64,000 nucleotides of DNA. It comes from Flavihumibacter sp. ZG627. Lineage in GTDB: Bacteria; Bacteroidota; Bacteroidia; Chitinophagales; Chitinophagaceae. Positions 52,328-62,338 of this stretch are shown here, piece by piece. A program made the translations under genes and the position numbers. The first letter of the stretch is position 1; the number at the start of each line of letters is the position of its first letter. The DNA lies in contig NZ_JPHF01000004.1 of assembly GCF_000814325.1 (NCBI RefSeq), positions 248,001-312,000 on the forward strand, written 5' to 3'. The notes below the pieces were generated by a model, which saw only the letters and a list, made by a program, of their open reading frames with translations, was not told the DNA's origin and did not search any database.

Positions 52328-54481
52328 TTAAGGCAGGGCAAATGCCATGATTGAACCGGATGGATTTTCCCTGGTACCACCAACCGATAATGCAACATAT
52401 TGCTTCCCTTTCACCATGTAGGTGCAGGCCGTTGCATTGGCTATGGCAGGCAGGGTTGTTTCCCACAAAAGCTTACCAGTTGATTTATCCAATGCCCTTA
52501 ATTTTTTATCATCGGCTCCTGCAATAAAAATCAATCCCCCTGCGGTTACCACCGGTCCCGACTTCCCTTCCAACCCTGTTTCAGGACCACCTTGCGGCTG
52601 GCGCTTTTCATCATTACCTAATGGTATTTCCCATGCATATTCCCCAGTAGAGAGATCCAATGCATGCAATGTGCCCCAGGGTGGGCGAATAGCTGGATTA
52701 CCACTGGGATCTTTCCAGGTTACGTAGCCTGTAGTATTCATGTACATTTCCTTCACAGGTTGTGCACCTTCTCCTTCAACTTTCGCTAACCCTTTTGAAT
52801 CTGGTCCTATTGAATGTATAAAGGAAACAATTGCATCGAGTTGTTCGTCATTAAGTACTCCTGCATAGGGTGGCATTAATCCACCTCCCTTTTTTACTTT
52901 TTCAAGGGCATTTTCCCTTGTCATTCTTTTATCTAGGTCAATGAGTGATGGGTTAGTGCCAATGCCTGTTTTATTGTTACCATGGCAAGCGCCGCAATAA
53001 ATTGCATACTGCCTTCTGCCCTGGTCAACCAATGGCATTCCCACAACAACATTTGGATCCTGTTTAATTATTGTTTGTATATCAGGTGCACTGGTAGACC
53101 TGATATACAGCATTTTTGTAGCCGGATCAAAGGCAGCGCCTCCCCAATTTGTTCCCCCCCGTGTTCCAGGAAACATAAGCGTACTTTTCAAATCGGGAGG
53201 CGTGTATAATCCTTCATATCGCATTGATCTGAATTGTGAAACGATAGAATCATGGTCAGCAACTGAATAGTTTGTGAGATCATTCTCCGTGATCAGTTGC
53301 CTTGCATAGGGTTTAGGTTTTAGGGGGAATGGCTGGGTTGGCCATGCCTTTTCACCAGGAAGATTTGATGCCGGAACAGGGCGCTCTTCAATGGGGAAAA
53401 GCGGCACACCCGTTTCGCGATCCAGAATAAAAACAAAACCTTGTTTTGTTAATTGAGCAACGGCATCAACCTCTTTTCCATCTTTTGATAGTTTCACTAG
53501 GCTCGGTGGTGCAGGCAGATCATAATCCCATATGTCGTGGTGAACTGTCTGGTAATGCCACATATGTTTTCCGGTGGCTGCATCCAATGCAAGGATGCAA
53601 TTCCCATAAAGGTTTTCGCCAACCCTGTCTGCCCCATAGAAATCATAAGTTGGTGAGCCCAATGACATGAATACCATGCCCCGCTTACTATCTACTGACA
53701 TGCCTGCCCAACTATTGACACCACCTGCATATTTATGTGCGTCTTTGGGCCATGTTTCGTAACCCGGTTCACCAGGAAGAGGAATGGTATGAAAAGTCCA
53801 TACCAGTTCACCGCTTTTACAATTATAGGCACGGATATAACCAGGAGGAGTTCCATATAAATCCGGCAACCTGGAACCACAGATAATAAGATCCTTATAG
53901 ATGATTCCGGGTGAGGTCATAGTGATTGCAATATTTTCCGGATTATCCCGAACACCAACATTAAGATTTACTTTACCATTCTGCCCGAATGATGGAATTG
54001 GTTTTCCTGTTCGTGCATCCAGTGCTATGAGAAAATTATCCGCCGCAAAAAATATTCGTTTATCATCGTCACTTTCCCAATAGGTGATACCTCTTTCCAC
54101 TCCGCCTCCGCCTCCCCCCTCAAAAGGATCATAGGCCCATATCTGTTCGCCTGTTGCTGCATTCAATGCATACGCAACACGTTTGGCAGAGAGGGAATAC
54201 AATATACCGTCAATAATTATTGGATTACACTGGCTATTTGCCGGCTGTGCGGATTGCGGAAGATCATTTATTGTAAAGGTCCATGCCGGCTTCAGCTGGC
54301 TAACATTGGAGATGTTGATCTGGTTGAGCGGGGAAAAACTGGAACTGGCTTCATCAGCTTTATAGACTGACCAGGTGCGATCATATTCCTTGTTCTGGTT
54401 ACATGCAGCTATGCAAAACGCAGCAATTAAAATAAAGATTTGCTGCAGTCTGTTTTTGGCAATTTTTTCAATCATTTTCAT
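52328..54481 (-). CDS. PQQ-dependent dehydrogenase with an inserted cytochrome c domain
   Basis: 717 residues, a lipoprotein (signal ending CIAAC). The PQQ propeller starts with WSVYKADEASSSFSPLNQI and shows tryptophan-docking blades (GEQIWAYDPFEGG, GKHMWHYQTVHHDIWDYDLP). A heme c motif CGACH (Cys496-Cys499-His500) with probable Met ligand in GGGLMPPYAG lies in the middle of the protein; about 75 residues later the propeller resumes (TLHALDLSTGEYAWEIPLG, ALDKSTGKLLWETTLP). The heme domain is therefore nested within the propeller order instead of at the C-terminus as in typical quinohemoprotein alcohol dehydrogenases. It should oxidise a sugar or alcohol and pass electrons to the respiratory chain. 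Confidence 0.92.
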   Translation of the reverse strand: MKMIEKIAKNRLQQIFILIAAFCIAACNQNKEYDRTWSVYKADEASSSFSPLNQINISNVSQLKPAWTFTINDLPQSAQPANSQCNPIIIDGILYSLSAKRVAYALNAATGEQIWAYDPFEGGGGGGVERGITYWESDDDKRIFFAADNFLIALDARTGKPIPSFGQNGKVNLNVGVRDNPENIAITMTSPGIIYKDLIICGSRLPDLYGTPPGYIRAYNCKSGELVWTFHTIPLPGEPGYETWPKDAHKYAGGVNSWAGMSVDSKRGMVFMSLGSPTYDFYGADRVGENLYGNCILALDAATGKHMWHYQTVHHDIWDYDLPAPPSLVKLSKDGKEVDAVAQLTKQGFVFILDRETGVPLFPIEERPVPASNLPGEKAWPTQPFPLKPKPYARQLITENDLTNYSVADHDSIVSQFRSMRYEGLYTPPDLKSTLMFPGTRGGTNWGGAAFDPATKMLYIRSTSAPDIQTIIKQDPNVVVGMPLVDQGRRQYAIYCGACHGNNKTGIGTNPSLIDLDKRMTRENALEKVKKGGGLMPPYAGVLNDEQLDAIVSFIHSIGPDSKGLAKVEGEGAQPVKEMYMNTTGYVTWKDPSGNPAIRPPWGTLHALDLSTGEYAWEIPLGNDEKRQPQGGPETGLEGKSGPVVTAGGLIFIAGADDKKLRALDKSTGKLLWETTLPAIANATACTYMVKGKQYVALSVGGTRENPSGSIMAFALP

Positions 54482-54551
54482 TAGTTTATAAATAATGTGG
54501 AAGTATGATCGTTGTTTTCCAAAAGAATACAGGAGTAGTTTAGAATAACAA

Positions 54552-55460
54552 TCAGTTCAACCTACCCTTAAGAAAGCTTATGACTTTTTTTCTCAGCTCA
54601 TCTGTATCAAACATCTCACCAAAATGTGGTGCACCCTTTACAATTATCAGTTCGTTTTGAACACCTGCCACCGTTAGCCAGGAACTCAATAACTGGGAAT
54701 GCTTTGGCAGAACCATATCATCTTTTTCGCCATGGATGATCAGGAAGGGAGGATCGTTTTTATCGGCATAGGTAACCGGACTTGCTGCCTTTGCTAAATC
54801 GGGACGGGATAAAGGTGTGGCGCCGATCAGGATACTTTCCGGGGACTTAGGATCGTCGCTTCCCGGAAACAATATCAATTCAGCCGGACCATAAAAATCA
54901 ACAACAGCTTTGAAGGTGAAAGATCTGTTTGTGCCCGGCATGAAGAAGGCTTCAATATTATTGTTCTTCGATAATCCCATCAATGATGCAAGGTGTCCTC
55001 CTGCTGAAAAGCCCATAACAGCAATCCTGTTTTTATCGATGCCATACTTGTCGGCATTGTCCACCAGAAATGAAACGGCCCGATTGCAGTCCTGTATCTG
55101 CGCCGGGAAAATGGCATCAGAAGCAAATCTATAATCGATTGATGCAAGCGCAAATCCGCTATTTACAATTTCAGCAACAGTCTTTCGCATATAACCCATG
55201 TCGGCATATTTATCATTTACCAGCCATCCACCACCATGAACGAAAATCACCAGGGGTAATTTCCCCTTTGCGTTGGGAGGTAAATAAATATCTAAAAGAT
55301 GCTTGGGTAAGTTGTTATTGTTGTAAGGAATATTGCCATGCAATACAGTGCCTTTGGGGAAGAATTCAATTACCTTATTTGTTTGTGTAAATCCATTTAC
55401 CCCCAATAATATGAGGGAGAATAAGAAAAGGCTTTTAACAGTATTCATGTGCACTATCAT
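54552..55460 (-). CDS. Alpha/beta hydrolase, exported esterase (BD-FAE/lipase type)
   Basis: 302 residues; signal peptide about 5-25 ([19 protein letters not shown]). The oxyanion HGGGW motif, the nucleophile GFSAGGHLA, an Asp in DDMVLPKHS and a His in GAPHFGEMF complete the catalytic set of the hormone-sensitive-lipase/BD-FAE-like esterases. It should cleave an ester in the periplasm. The ATG at 55460 overlaps the stop of the carboxylesterase gene (ATGA); an ATG at 55448 is the alternative. Confidence 0.9.
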   Translation of the reverse strand: MIVHMNTVKSLFLFSLILLGVNGFTQTNKVIEFFPKGTVLHGNIPYNNNNLPKHLLDIYLPPNAKGKLPLVIFVHGGGWLVNDKYADMGYMRKTVAEIVNSGFALASIDYRFASDAIFPAQIQDCNRAVSFLVDNADKYGIDKNRIAVMGFSAGGHLASLMGLSKNNNIEAFFMPGTNRSFTFKAVVDFYGPAELILFPGSDDPKSPESILIGATPLSRPDLAKAASPVTYADKNDPPFLIIHGEKDDMVLPKHSQLLSSWLTVAGVQNELIIVKGAPHFGEMFDTDELRKKVISFLKGRLN

Positions 55461-57067
55461 TTTAGAAGTTTGCCGGCGGCTTTTTCCATCAGGTCGAGTC
55501 TTGCTTTCCTTTGATCTGGAATACTTCCTGCGGAGCCATCCTGCCGGAACTCAAAGATCTCATCATTTTTTGGATTATACGCGGGCCATTTCGGTAGTGC
55601 CTCACTGTTAGGATCACCCGTCTTTGCAAAGTTGGCCCAATAGGTATTCATCATGGTGGCAACCTGCTGGTCGCGCACTGCAATGGCGGCACCATTTTGT
55701 GCTCTCAGGTTAGCAAATACATAAGGTATTTCGGATGCATGTGCTGCGCCATGGGGCATCCTCTTTTTCATGGAGTCAGACACGTAGGAGAAGAGATAGA
55801 GATAAGCGGCTGTACCCTTTTCAACATAGGCCCTGGCAGTGAAGCGAGCCGGTTCCGCCCATACACGATCAGTATTGACGAGTGTGAGCACCTTTGCAAA
55901 ATCAGTTTTTCCATCCGCATCATAAACCGCCGTCATCTCGTTTTTCAGGTTTCCGAACAATGTAGCTAAGGCTTCTTTTGAGCCTGCATTTACAAAACCC
56001 GCAGGCACTTCAGCGCTATTGGATCCGATAATGATGGGAACCTTTGTATGCCGTCCTGCTTTATAAGCGCTCTCGGCAGTCTCCACCACGAAGCTGCCAT
56101 CCAGTATTGGGCCGGGATAAGTTGGTGGTCCACCAGCACCAGCAGTTTCCTGTCCATCATCAACGATCTCTGCTGCACTAAGTGCGTGAAGCTTTGCCAG
56201 TGCACCTGCATCAGTTCCTTCAATATTATAACGCTTCGCGAAGTTTATACCAATGGTTTCTGCCGACACAGGATAATTCAGGTCTGCATTTTCTTTATCG
56301 ATGGGACGCCCGGTGAGTACACCATCACGGCCACCTCCTGATTCAATGATGGCTTTATGGAAAAGTCCTTTGGCGGATGGAATGGTCAGGAGTGAATGTA
56401 CAGATACCCCGCCCGCCGACTCACCAAAAATGGTAACGTTGCCGGGATCGCCTCCAAAATTTGCGATATTCTGTTGTACCCATTTCAGTGCTGCAACCTG
56501 GTCCATATAAGCATAGTTGCCTTTATGTTCTGATGGATTTCCCTTACTCAATGCCGGGAATGCGAAAAAGCCGAGTCGCCCTAACCGATAATTAAATGTG
56601 ACCAGCATTACGCCCTTCTTCGCAAAAGGAATTCCTGAAAAATCAGGAGATGAGCCACTGCCAAAAACAAAGGCTCCACCATGTATCCAAACCATCACCG
56701 GCAGCTTTGAATTAGTTTTAGCGCCGGCAGGTTTCCAGATATTCAGGAATAAACAATCTTCGGATGAGTTTGCCGACATGCCTGAGCCACGGGGCCACCC
56801 GGCCTGCGGACAATCGGAGCAGAATTTATTTGCATCGCGAACACCTTCCCAACCTGGCACAGGTTGTGGCGGCCGCCAGCGATATTCACCAACTGGCGGG
56901 GCTGCATAAGGGATGCCTTTGAAGATGGCAACATCATCTTCGATCAGTCCGCGTACTATTCCTGAGGCTGTCCGAACTTCAGGTGATGCTGTTTGCTGAA
57001 CGGTTTGCTGTGAACGTATAGAACATCCAAAAACCAGTAGTGGAATTCCGACGAATAATATTTTCAT
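55457..57067 (-). CDS. Type B carboxylesterase, lipoprotein
   Basis: 536 residues from the ATG at 57067, which opens a lipoprotein signal ([15 protein letters not shown]) and lies 10 bases after the upstream stop; an ATG 24 codons further up overlaps the preceding gene. Family marks: [17 protein letters not shown], the oxyanion block [21 protein letters not shown], the nucleophile [11 protein letters not shown] and the catalytic His region (HASEIPYVF). It hydrolyses carboxylic esters in the envelope. The next gene overlaps it, so the two esterases and the cupin-NTF2 gene form one operon. Confidence 0.92.
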   Translation of the reverse strand: MKILFVGIPLLVFGCSIRSQQTVQQTASPEVRTASGIVRGLIEDDVAIFKGIPYAAPPVGEYRWRPPQPVPGWEGVRDANKFCSDCPQAGWPRGSGMSANSSEDCLFLNIWKPAGAKTNSKLPVMVWIHGGAFVFGSGSSPDFSGIPFAKKGVMLVTFNYRLGRLGFFAFPALSKGNPSEHKGNYAYMDQVAALKWVQQNIANFGGDPGNVTIFGESAGGVSVHSLLTIPSAKGLFHKAIIESGGGRDGVLTGRPIDKENADLNYPVSAETIGINFAKRYNIEGTDAGALAKLHALSAAEIVDDGQETAGAGGPPTYPGPILDGSFVVETAESAYKAGRHTKVPIIIGSNSAEVPAGFVNAGSKEALATLFGNLKNEMTAVYDADGKTDFAKVLTLVNTDRVWAEPARFTARAYVEKGTAAYLYLFSYVSDSMKKRMPHGAAHASEIPYVFANLRAQNGAAIAVRDQQVATMMNTYWANFAKTGDPNSEALPKWPAYNPKNDEIFEFRQDGSAGSIPDQRKARLDLMEKAAGKLLK

Positions 57068-57077
57068 TTGGCTGGTT

Positions 57078-57923
57078 TCAATTGTTATTGCCGGGTGTAA
57101 GTAGTTTAGTGAACGACAATGAACCAAGCTTCCACTCATTGTTTTCTTTGATATAAACTTCTGTCACCATGAAGGGATTGGTAACTTCATTTCCGCCTAC
57201 CACTGCCAGTAGCGTTATTCTGTTTAGCAGGATAGCCGTGTTACCAATGAGCTGCACGGATGCTTCATGAACATCTGCTTTCTTATAATGAATGCCACCA
57301 CTTTTAATGATCTCCAGTTCACGCGCTTTACCCCATGATCCGCCCATGTGAACGAACTCAGATTTATCATGGAAAAAATTTGACAGCTTATCTACATTTT
57401 TATCGGCCATCCACTGCCATTTGTCTTTAGAGAGTTTCAGGATCTCTTTCTCTGTATTTGTGTTGAAGTTAGATGCAGGGGCTTCCCATTCCTGGTCTGT
57501 TACGCGTTGCAGCCATACTGTCTTTCCTTTCTGCACGGGCGATGTTGCCAGGTAAGTAACACCACTGTTCTGCGTTGCTCCATGCCAATGGGGTAAGCCT
57601 GCCGGGCATTTAACCACATCGCCTTTGCGAACAATGAGTTTTGGTTTTCCTTTTTCCTGGTAGTAACCAACGCCATCGGTGATCAGGAGTATTTGTCCAC
57701 CGGGATGCTGATGCCAATCTAACCGTGCTCCTGCATCAAAGCTGGCCTGCGCTGTGCTATAGCTGAACGTGCTGTCGGCCTCTGCCAGTTCCACCAGCCA
57801 AACATTTCCAACATGATGCACATTGGCAGCTTTTTCGCCGCGTGGAAAGATGGTGGCATCCTGTGCTATTGCATTTGCGAAACCCGCCGATAGTAATATC
57901 GCGATAGATAATAGTCGTTTCAT
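57078..57923 (-). CDS. Exported cupin fused to an NTF2-like (DUF4440) domain
   Basis: 281 residues with a signal peptide ([21 protein letters not shown]). Residues about 30-150 are a cupin with the metal-binding pattern [15 protein letters not shown] and LPHWHGA, as in small exported cupins next to reductases. Residues about 160-275 are an NTF2/SnoaL-type domain ([31 protein letters not shown]). The second part is a close paralogue of the free NTF2 protein 61788-62258 (shared [13 protein letters not shown] and FVHM.G.W). Fusion of the two is unusual. It is the first gene of a divergent unit opposite the AraC regulator and leads into the two esterase genes. Confidence 0.88.
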   Translation of the reverse strand: MKRLLSIAILLSAGFANAIAQDATIFPRGEKAANVHHVGNVWLVELAEADSTFSYSTAQASFDAGARLDWHQHPGGQILLITDGVGYYQEKGKPKLIVRKGDVVKCPAGLPHWHGATQNSGVTYLATSPVQKGKTVWLQRVTDQEWEAPASNFNTNTEKEILKLSKDKWQWMADKNVDKLSNFFHDKSEFVHMGGSWGKARELEIIKSGGIHYKKADVHEASVQLIGNTAILLNRITLLAVVGGNEVTNPFMVTEVYIKENNEWKLGSLSFTKLLTPGNNN

Positions 57924-58076
57924 TAATTCCTAATTAGAAGTCAAATATGCCCCCATTTTGTGCCATGTCTGTATATAGATTACAGGATTACCAACCAAAT
58001 TCACTGATTCGTCGTCTGTAACCTGAAAAAGCCTCCTGGAATACTTAATTTCAGGAAGTAATCAGATCAATTTTTT

Positions 58077-58976
58077 ATGGAAGAAATACTAAAGTTTGAA
58101 ACCGTTGGACAATACAACATTTTCAACAACCACGAGACCTTGCATCCGCTGGTAAGTGTGATCGATTTTTCAAAAGCGAAACCAAGAAAATTACGGCGCC
58201 TCTACTTCGGATTTTATGCCGTATTGCTGAAAGATGTGAAATGTGGTGATCTCCGTTATGGAAAAAACCTCTACGATTACCAGGAGGGAACATTGGTTTT
58301 TATTGCACCCGGGCAGATTGTTGGGATAGAGAGCAGCGATGAACTGTATCAACCAAAAGGTTATGGTGTAGTATTTCATCCCGACCTGATCAGGGGAACG
58401 GCTTTGGGCCGTCATATTGATGAATATACATTCTTCAGCTACAATGTGAATGAGGCACTTCATGTGAGTGAACGGGAGCGCGCCATGATACTGGATTGTT
58501 TCGCTAAAATCCAGTATGAGCTCGAGCATTCGGTAGACAAGCACAGCAAGACATTGATAGCCACCAATATTGAATTACTACTGAATTATTGTGTACGGTT
58601 TTATGACCGGCAGTTTATTATTCGCGACAATGCGAATAAGGGAATCCTCGAGCGTTTTGAAAAATTGTTAGGTGAATATTTCTCGTCCGACAAACCGGAG
58701 ACAATAGGATTACCATCAGTAGGCTATTGCGCCGGTGAACTACATTTGTCGGCAAATTATTTCGGCGACCTGATCAAAAAAGAAACCGGTAAGTCGGCCC
58801 AGGAGTTCATCCAGCTTAAGTTGATCGATGTAGCGAAGGAGCGGATATTTGACAAGAAAAAATCCGTAAGCGAAATCGCTTACGGATTAGGTTTTAAATA
58901 TCCCCAGCACTTTAGCAGGGTGTTTAAGCAGCATGTTGGGATGACGCCGCTAGAATATCGCAGTTCAGTAAACTAG
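58077..58976 (+). CDS. AraC family transcriptional regulator
   Basis: 299 residues. The N-terminal half is a cupin-like sensor/dimer domain; the C-terminal 110 residues hold the two helix-turn-helix motifs (LSANYFGDLIKKETGKSAQEF and SVSEIAYGLGFKYPQHFSRVF with the family-end GMTPLEYR). It is divergent from the cupin-NTF2/esterase operon, with 153 bases between starts, and lies between it and the hydroxylase operon, so it is the obvious candidate regulator of both. Its coding region contains a hairpin that looks like the terminator of the opposite-strand operon. It overlaps the hydroxylase stop by 4 bases. Confidence 0.92.
   Translation: MEEILKFETVGQYNIFNNHETLHPLVSVIDFSKAKPRKLRRLYFGFYAVLLKDVKCGDLRYGKNLYDYQEGTLVFIAPGQIVGIESSDELYQPKGYGVVFHPDLIRGTALGRHIDEYTFFSYNVNEALHVSERERAMILDCFAKIQYELEHSVDKHSKTLIATNIELLLNYCVRFYDRQFIIRDNANKGILERFEKLLGEYFSSDKPETIGLPSVGYCAGELHLSANYFGDLIKKETGKSAQEFIQLKLIDVAKERIFDKKKSVSEIAYGLGFKYPQHFSRVFKQHVGMTPLEYRSSVN
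58851..58888 (-). terminator. Intrinsic terminator of the hydroxylase operon, inside the AraC coding region
   Basis: On the minus strand a perfect 12-bp stem (AATCCGTAAGCG, loop ATTT, CGCTTACGGATT; plus-strand bases 58861-58888) is followed at once by TTTTCTTG. It is about 90 bases after the stop of the molybdopterin subunit gene (58973) and lies inside the second helix-turn-helix coding region of the convergent AraC gene, where it encodes KSVSEIAYGL on the plus strand. Confidence 0.8.
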
Positions 58977-61225
58977 CCTCTCTTAACGCCTTCGGTAATG
59001 AAAGGTTGCTGGTAGTGACGTTTACCGCTAGCCTTATAGAGAGCATTCGCCAATGCACCCATAACCGGTGGAAACGGTGGTTCACCCAAACCAGTTGGAT
59101 CAACATCGCTCTTCACAAAGTGAACATCAATTTCTCTTGGCGCTTCACGATGACGTATCAGGCGGTATTGATGATAGTTAGATTGATCAGGCGCTCCGTT
59201 GGTAAAGGTGAGTCCGCTGTACATCGCGTGACCAATACCATCTACCGATCCACCTTCAACCAGGTTAATAGCTGCCACAGGATTCACCACGATTCCGCAA
59301 TCCACTGCGCAGTGTACTTTTTGTACCCGCGGCTTATCATTCTCCATCACAAGGTCAATTACATGGGCTACATAACTATCGTGGCAGAAATAGGCAGACA
59401 CACCACGGAATACATTTGGTGTATCAACACCCCAGTTGGATTTGGTTTTAACCAACTCCAGCACCCCGGCATATCGCTTGGGCTCGTAGTCATTCTTTTC
59501 TCCAACCGGGTTCTTAATGGCCCTGTCTAACAGATCGAGCCTGAACTGGATCGGATCTTTTCCTGCAGCTTCTGCAACCTCGTCTAAAAAAGACTGTTCA
59601 GCACCTGCAATGAAATTAGAACGTGGAGCACGGAATGCACCAACACTAATATTGGAAGGGGCCGACCACTCTTCCGCAATATAGTTTTCAACTGCACCTG
59701 CAGGGAAACGGTCAGCAAACAATGGGCTCTCGGGAATACCACCTGCCTTCACGTGAAAGGCGATCAGGTTATTATCGGCATCCAGTGCTGCACGATACAA
59801 AGCATGGTATGCCGGACGGTATACACCATTAGACATATCATCTTCGCGCGTATAAATTAATTTGACAGGAGCATTCACTTTTTGAGAGATCACTGCGGCT
59901 TCAACGAGGAAGTGACCATACAGGCGACGACCAAATCCACCACCCTGCCTTGTCATCTGGATATCAACTTTCTCGAGTGGCAATCCAAGCCTTGCGGCAA
60001 CACTCTTCTCCATGAATTCTGGTGTCTGTATAGGACCAACCAGTTCTGCTTTGTCGGCAGTTACATGGGCAAAGAAGTTCATGGGCTCCATGGTATTGTG
60101 AGCAAGGAAAGGGGCCGAATATGAACGTTCGATAACCTTGGCAGCTTTACTGAAAGCGGCATCAGGATTGCCATCTTTGCGAACAACTTTTCCCGGCTTT
60201 GCGGCATATTCATTCATGAGCAGCGCATGGCGGGTAGAGTTTTCGAGACCGCCGGGAACTTTGATACTAACCTTATCACCTGAAAAAGAAGAGGAGCTAA
60301 TATCATGATCCTTGAACTGCTCCCACTCAAGCTTCAACGCTTTACGGGCATTCATTACTTCCCAGGTAGTATTTCCCACCACTACAACGAGGTCATTAAA
60401 AGCATCCACATCACACCACTGCCTTGCGTAGTCGTCCTTGTAGGTATTGATGGTGAAGATGTCTTTAATGCCGGGCATTGAGCGCGCCTGTGAATCATCA
60501 ACGCTTTTCAATTTCATTCCAAACCCGGGAGGTTGAACCATCATGGCAATCAACATTCCTTCTTTCTTATAGTCCAATCCGTATAAAGGTTTACCGGTAA
60601 CAATGCTCTTACCATCCACATTATTTTTGGAGGTACCGATAATTGTAAAGTCTTTGTTGTTTTTCAGTTCCACTTCTTTAGGAACTGTAATGCTGGCGGC
60701 AGCCGATGCCATCTCACCATAGCTGGCAGATTTGCCACTACCTTTATGATAGAGCATGCTTGCCTCGGTGGTTACTTCATCCAGCGGAACATTCCACGAC
60801 TTGGCTGCTGCCTCGCGCAACATTCTTCTGGCGGTAGCGCCTGCCATTCGAAGGCTTTTCCATCCCTGGCGGATACTCTGGCTTCCCCCTGCCAACTGGC
60901 GGGTAAATACATTTGTATTGAGTGGTGCCTGTTCAACAATTACATTTTTCCAATCCACATCCAGCTCTTCTGCAACGAGCATTGGCATAGATGTTTTTAC
61001 ATTCTGTCCAATCTCGGGATTGGGGCTCATGATGGTCACCAATCCATTCTCCCCGATCTTCAGGTAACCATTCAGCTCAAACCATTCCTTGGGTAGGGAG
61101 AGGGCTTCTTTGGGACTTGGATTGCATCCCCCCAACCAACTGAAGCTTAATAATAAGCCTCCTCCTGCAAGTGCAGATGACTTCAGGAAAGACCTTCTGC
61201 CGATGCCAGTTTTTATTGTTGTCAT
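58973..61225 (-). CDS. Molybdopterin-binding subunit of an isoquinoline 1-oxidoreductase/aldehyde oxidase-type hydroxylase (copy 2)
   Basis: 750 residues from the ATG at 61225 (MTTIKTGIGRRSFLKSSALA), 4 bases after the 2Fe-2S subunit gene; a longer reading overlaps that gene. A Tat signal with a possible lipobox-like WLGGC follows. The body matches copy 1 (48295-50553) closely along its length: GQNVKTSMPMLVAEELDVDW, GGSQSIRQGW, FRAPRSNFIAGAEQSFLDE, and catalytic Glu in TGLGEPPFPP. It works with the 2Fe-2S subunit 61230-61694 as a two-subunit hydroxylase of the IorAB type, exported folded by Tat. Substrate unknown. Confidence 0.93.
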   Translation of the reverse strand: MTTIKTGIGRRSFLKSSALAGGGLLLSFSWLGGCNPSPKEALSLPKEWFELNGYLKIGENGLVTIMSPNPEIGQNVKTSMPMLVAEELDVDWKNVIVEQAPLNTNVFTRQLAGGSQSIRQGWKSLRMAGATARRMLREAAAKSWNVPLDEVTTEASMLYHKGSGKSASYGEMASAAASITVPKEVELKNNKDFTIIGTSKNNVDGKSIVTGKPLYGLDYKKEGMLIAMMVQPPGFGMKLKSVDDSQARSMPGIKDIFTINTYKDDYARQWCDVDAFNDLVVVVGNTTWEVMNARKALKLEWEQFKDHDISSSSFSGDKVSIKVPGGLENSTRHALLMNEYAAKPGKVVRKDGNPDAAFSKAAKVIERSYSAPFLAHNTMEPMNFFAHVTADKAELVGPIQTPEFMEKSVAARLGLPLEKVDIQMTRQGGGFGRRLYGHFLVEAAVISQKVNAPVKLIYTREDDMSNGVYRPAYHALYRAALDADNNLIAFHVKAGGIPESPLFADRFPAGAVENYIAEEWSAPSNISVGAFRAPRSNFIAGAEQSFLDEVAEAAGKDPIQFRLDLLDRAIKNPVGEKNDYEPKRYAGVLELVKTKSNWGVDTPNVFRGVSAYFCHDSYVAHVIDLVMENDKPRVQKVHCAVDCGIVVNPVAAINLVEGGSVDGIGHAMYSGLTFTNGAPDQSNYHQYRLIRHREAPREIDVHFVKSDVDPTGLGEPPFPPVMGALANALYKASGKRHYQQPFITEGVKRG

Positions 61226-61229
61226 GATC

Positions 61230-61694
61230 TTAAGCGTTAATGGTTTTAGAAGCTGTTTTGATTGCTGCCTTGATGCGGGTATAGGTACCACAGCGGCAGA
61301 TATTTCCACTCATCGTGTTTTCGATCTGCTCATCGGTTGGAGTGGGATTCTCTTTCAGCAGGGCGACAGCGCTCATGATCTGTCCCGCCTGGCAATAGCC
61401 GCACTGGGGCACATCATGTTCAAGCCATGCGTTCTGCACGGGATGGTCACCGTTTTCTGATAGTCCCTCAATGGTGGTCACTTCCTGGTCGCCCACCGCA
61501 GACACGGGCAATATGCAAGAGCGGACGGCCTTGCCATCAAGGTGAATGGTGCAGGCACCGCATTGAGCCATGCCACAGCCGAATTTGGTTCCTACCAGGT
61601 TGAGGTGATCGCGCAATACCCATAACAATGGCGTACTCGGATCAACATTTAATTCTTGCTTTTTTCCGTTAACAGTCAGGTTGAATGTTGCCAT
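61230..61694 (-). CDS. 2Fe-2S subunit of the molybdenum hydroxylase (IorA/CoxS type)
   Basis: 154 residues. The plant-type cluster is bound by Cys40, Cys45, Cys48 and Cys60 ([11 protein letters not shown]...RSC); the second, helical cluster domain has Cys98, Cys101 (CGYCQAG), Cys133 and Cys135 (CRCG). It passes electrons from the molybdenum site to an outside acceptor. There is no signal peptide, so it must leave the cell bound to the Tat-exported large subunit. It is the first gene of the pair with 58973-61225, and the only such subunit in the window, so it might serve both hydroxylase copies. Confidence 0.95.
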   Translation of the reverse strand: MATFNLTVNGKKQELNVDPSTPLLWVLRDHLNLVGTKFGCGMAQCGACTIHLDGKAVRSCILPVSAVGDQEVTTIEGLSENGDHPVQNAWLEHDVPQCGYCQAGQIMSAVALLKENPTPTDEQIENTMSGNICRCGTYTRIKAAIKTASKTINA

Positions 61695-61787
61695 GAGATT
61701 GGGGAGTTTATCTGAGAAGATAAGTACATTTAAAGGTAATAATTATTTAGGCAGAATGGTCGGCAATTAATGTTCTGTTAAATCTTT

Positions 61788-62258
61788 TTAGTGTTTAATG
61801 ATATGGGTGTCGCGGACACTGCTAAACGTCAACGCCAACAGCTTCCATCCACTATTTTCCTTCTTAAAAACTTCTGTAACTGTAAATTGGGTTGACACTT
61901 CATTGCCTCTTACCACGGCTGCCAGGGTAATGCGGCTCCAGGCGATAGCTGTATTGTCAAACATTTCAACTGCCACGTCGTGCACATCGGCCTTTTTATA
62001 CCAGATACTTCCGGTTTTGATAATCTCCAGTTCCTCGTCCTTTTTCCAGGTTCCGCTCATATGCACAAATTTGGACTCATCATGGAATAGCGGGGCCAGC
62101 TTGTCAACATTCTTATCGGCCATCCACTGCCATTTCTCTTTGGAGAGATTGATGATTTCCTGCTCGGCCTGGGTGGGGGCAGCGTTACTGGTTGACTGCG
62201 CCGAGGTGAATTGGATTGCTATCGTTAAAAAGCAAAGAAGAAGGAATGACTGCTTCAT
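61788..62258 (-). CDS. Exported NTF2-like (DUF4440) protein
   Basis: 156 residues from the ATG at 62258, which opens a signal peptide (MKQSFLLLCFLTIAIQFTSAQ). The NTF2-like domain ([39 protein letters not shown]) closely matches the C-terminal half of the cupin fusion 57078-57923, with the same order of motifs. The family includes small ketosteroid isomerase-like enzymes and binding proteins; no catalytic role can be fixed. It lies upstream of the 2Fe-2S gene on the same strand and has its own promoter-like sequence. Confidence 0.9.
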   Translation of the reverse strand: MKQSFLLLCFLTIAIQFTSAQSTSNAAPTQAEQEIINLSKEKWQWMADKNVDKLAPLFHDESKFVHMSGTWKKDEELEIIKTGSIWYKKADVHDVAVEMFDNTAIAWSRITLAAVVRGNEVSTQFTVTEVFKKENSGWKLLALTFSSVRDTHIIKH

Positions 62259-62272
62259 ATAATTTTTTAACC

Positions 62273-62304
62273 CAAATCTACCAGCAATCGGCAACCTGCA
62301 CCAA
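62273..62304 (-). promoter_or_regulatory. Putative Bacteroidota promoter of the NTF2-like gene
   Basis: On the minus strand TTG (62302-62304), a 21-base spacer and TAGATTTG (62273-62280) match the Bacteroidota pattern TTG...TAnnTTTG. The -7 box ends 15 bases before the ATG at 62258, giving a short leader. Confidence 0.5.
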
Positions 62305-62338
62305 CCTCAATTACTGAATTGCCTACCAGAATTACTGT

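Noticed and set aside
59006-59530. A 174-residue plus-strand frame opposite the second molybdenum hydroxylase gene, and others like it at 1225-1725 and 41147-41569.
   Set aside because: They are antisense shadows of strongly supported genes and have no family features.
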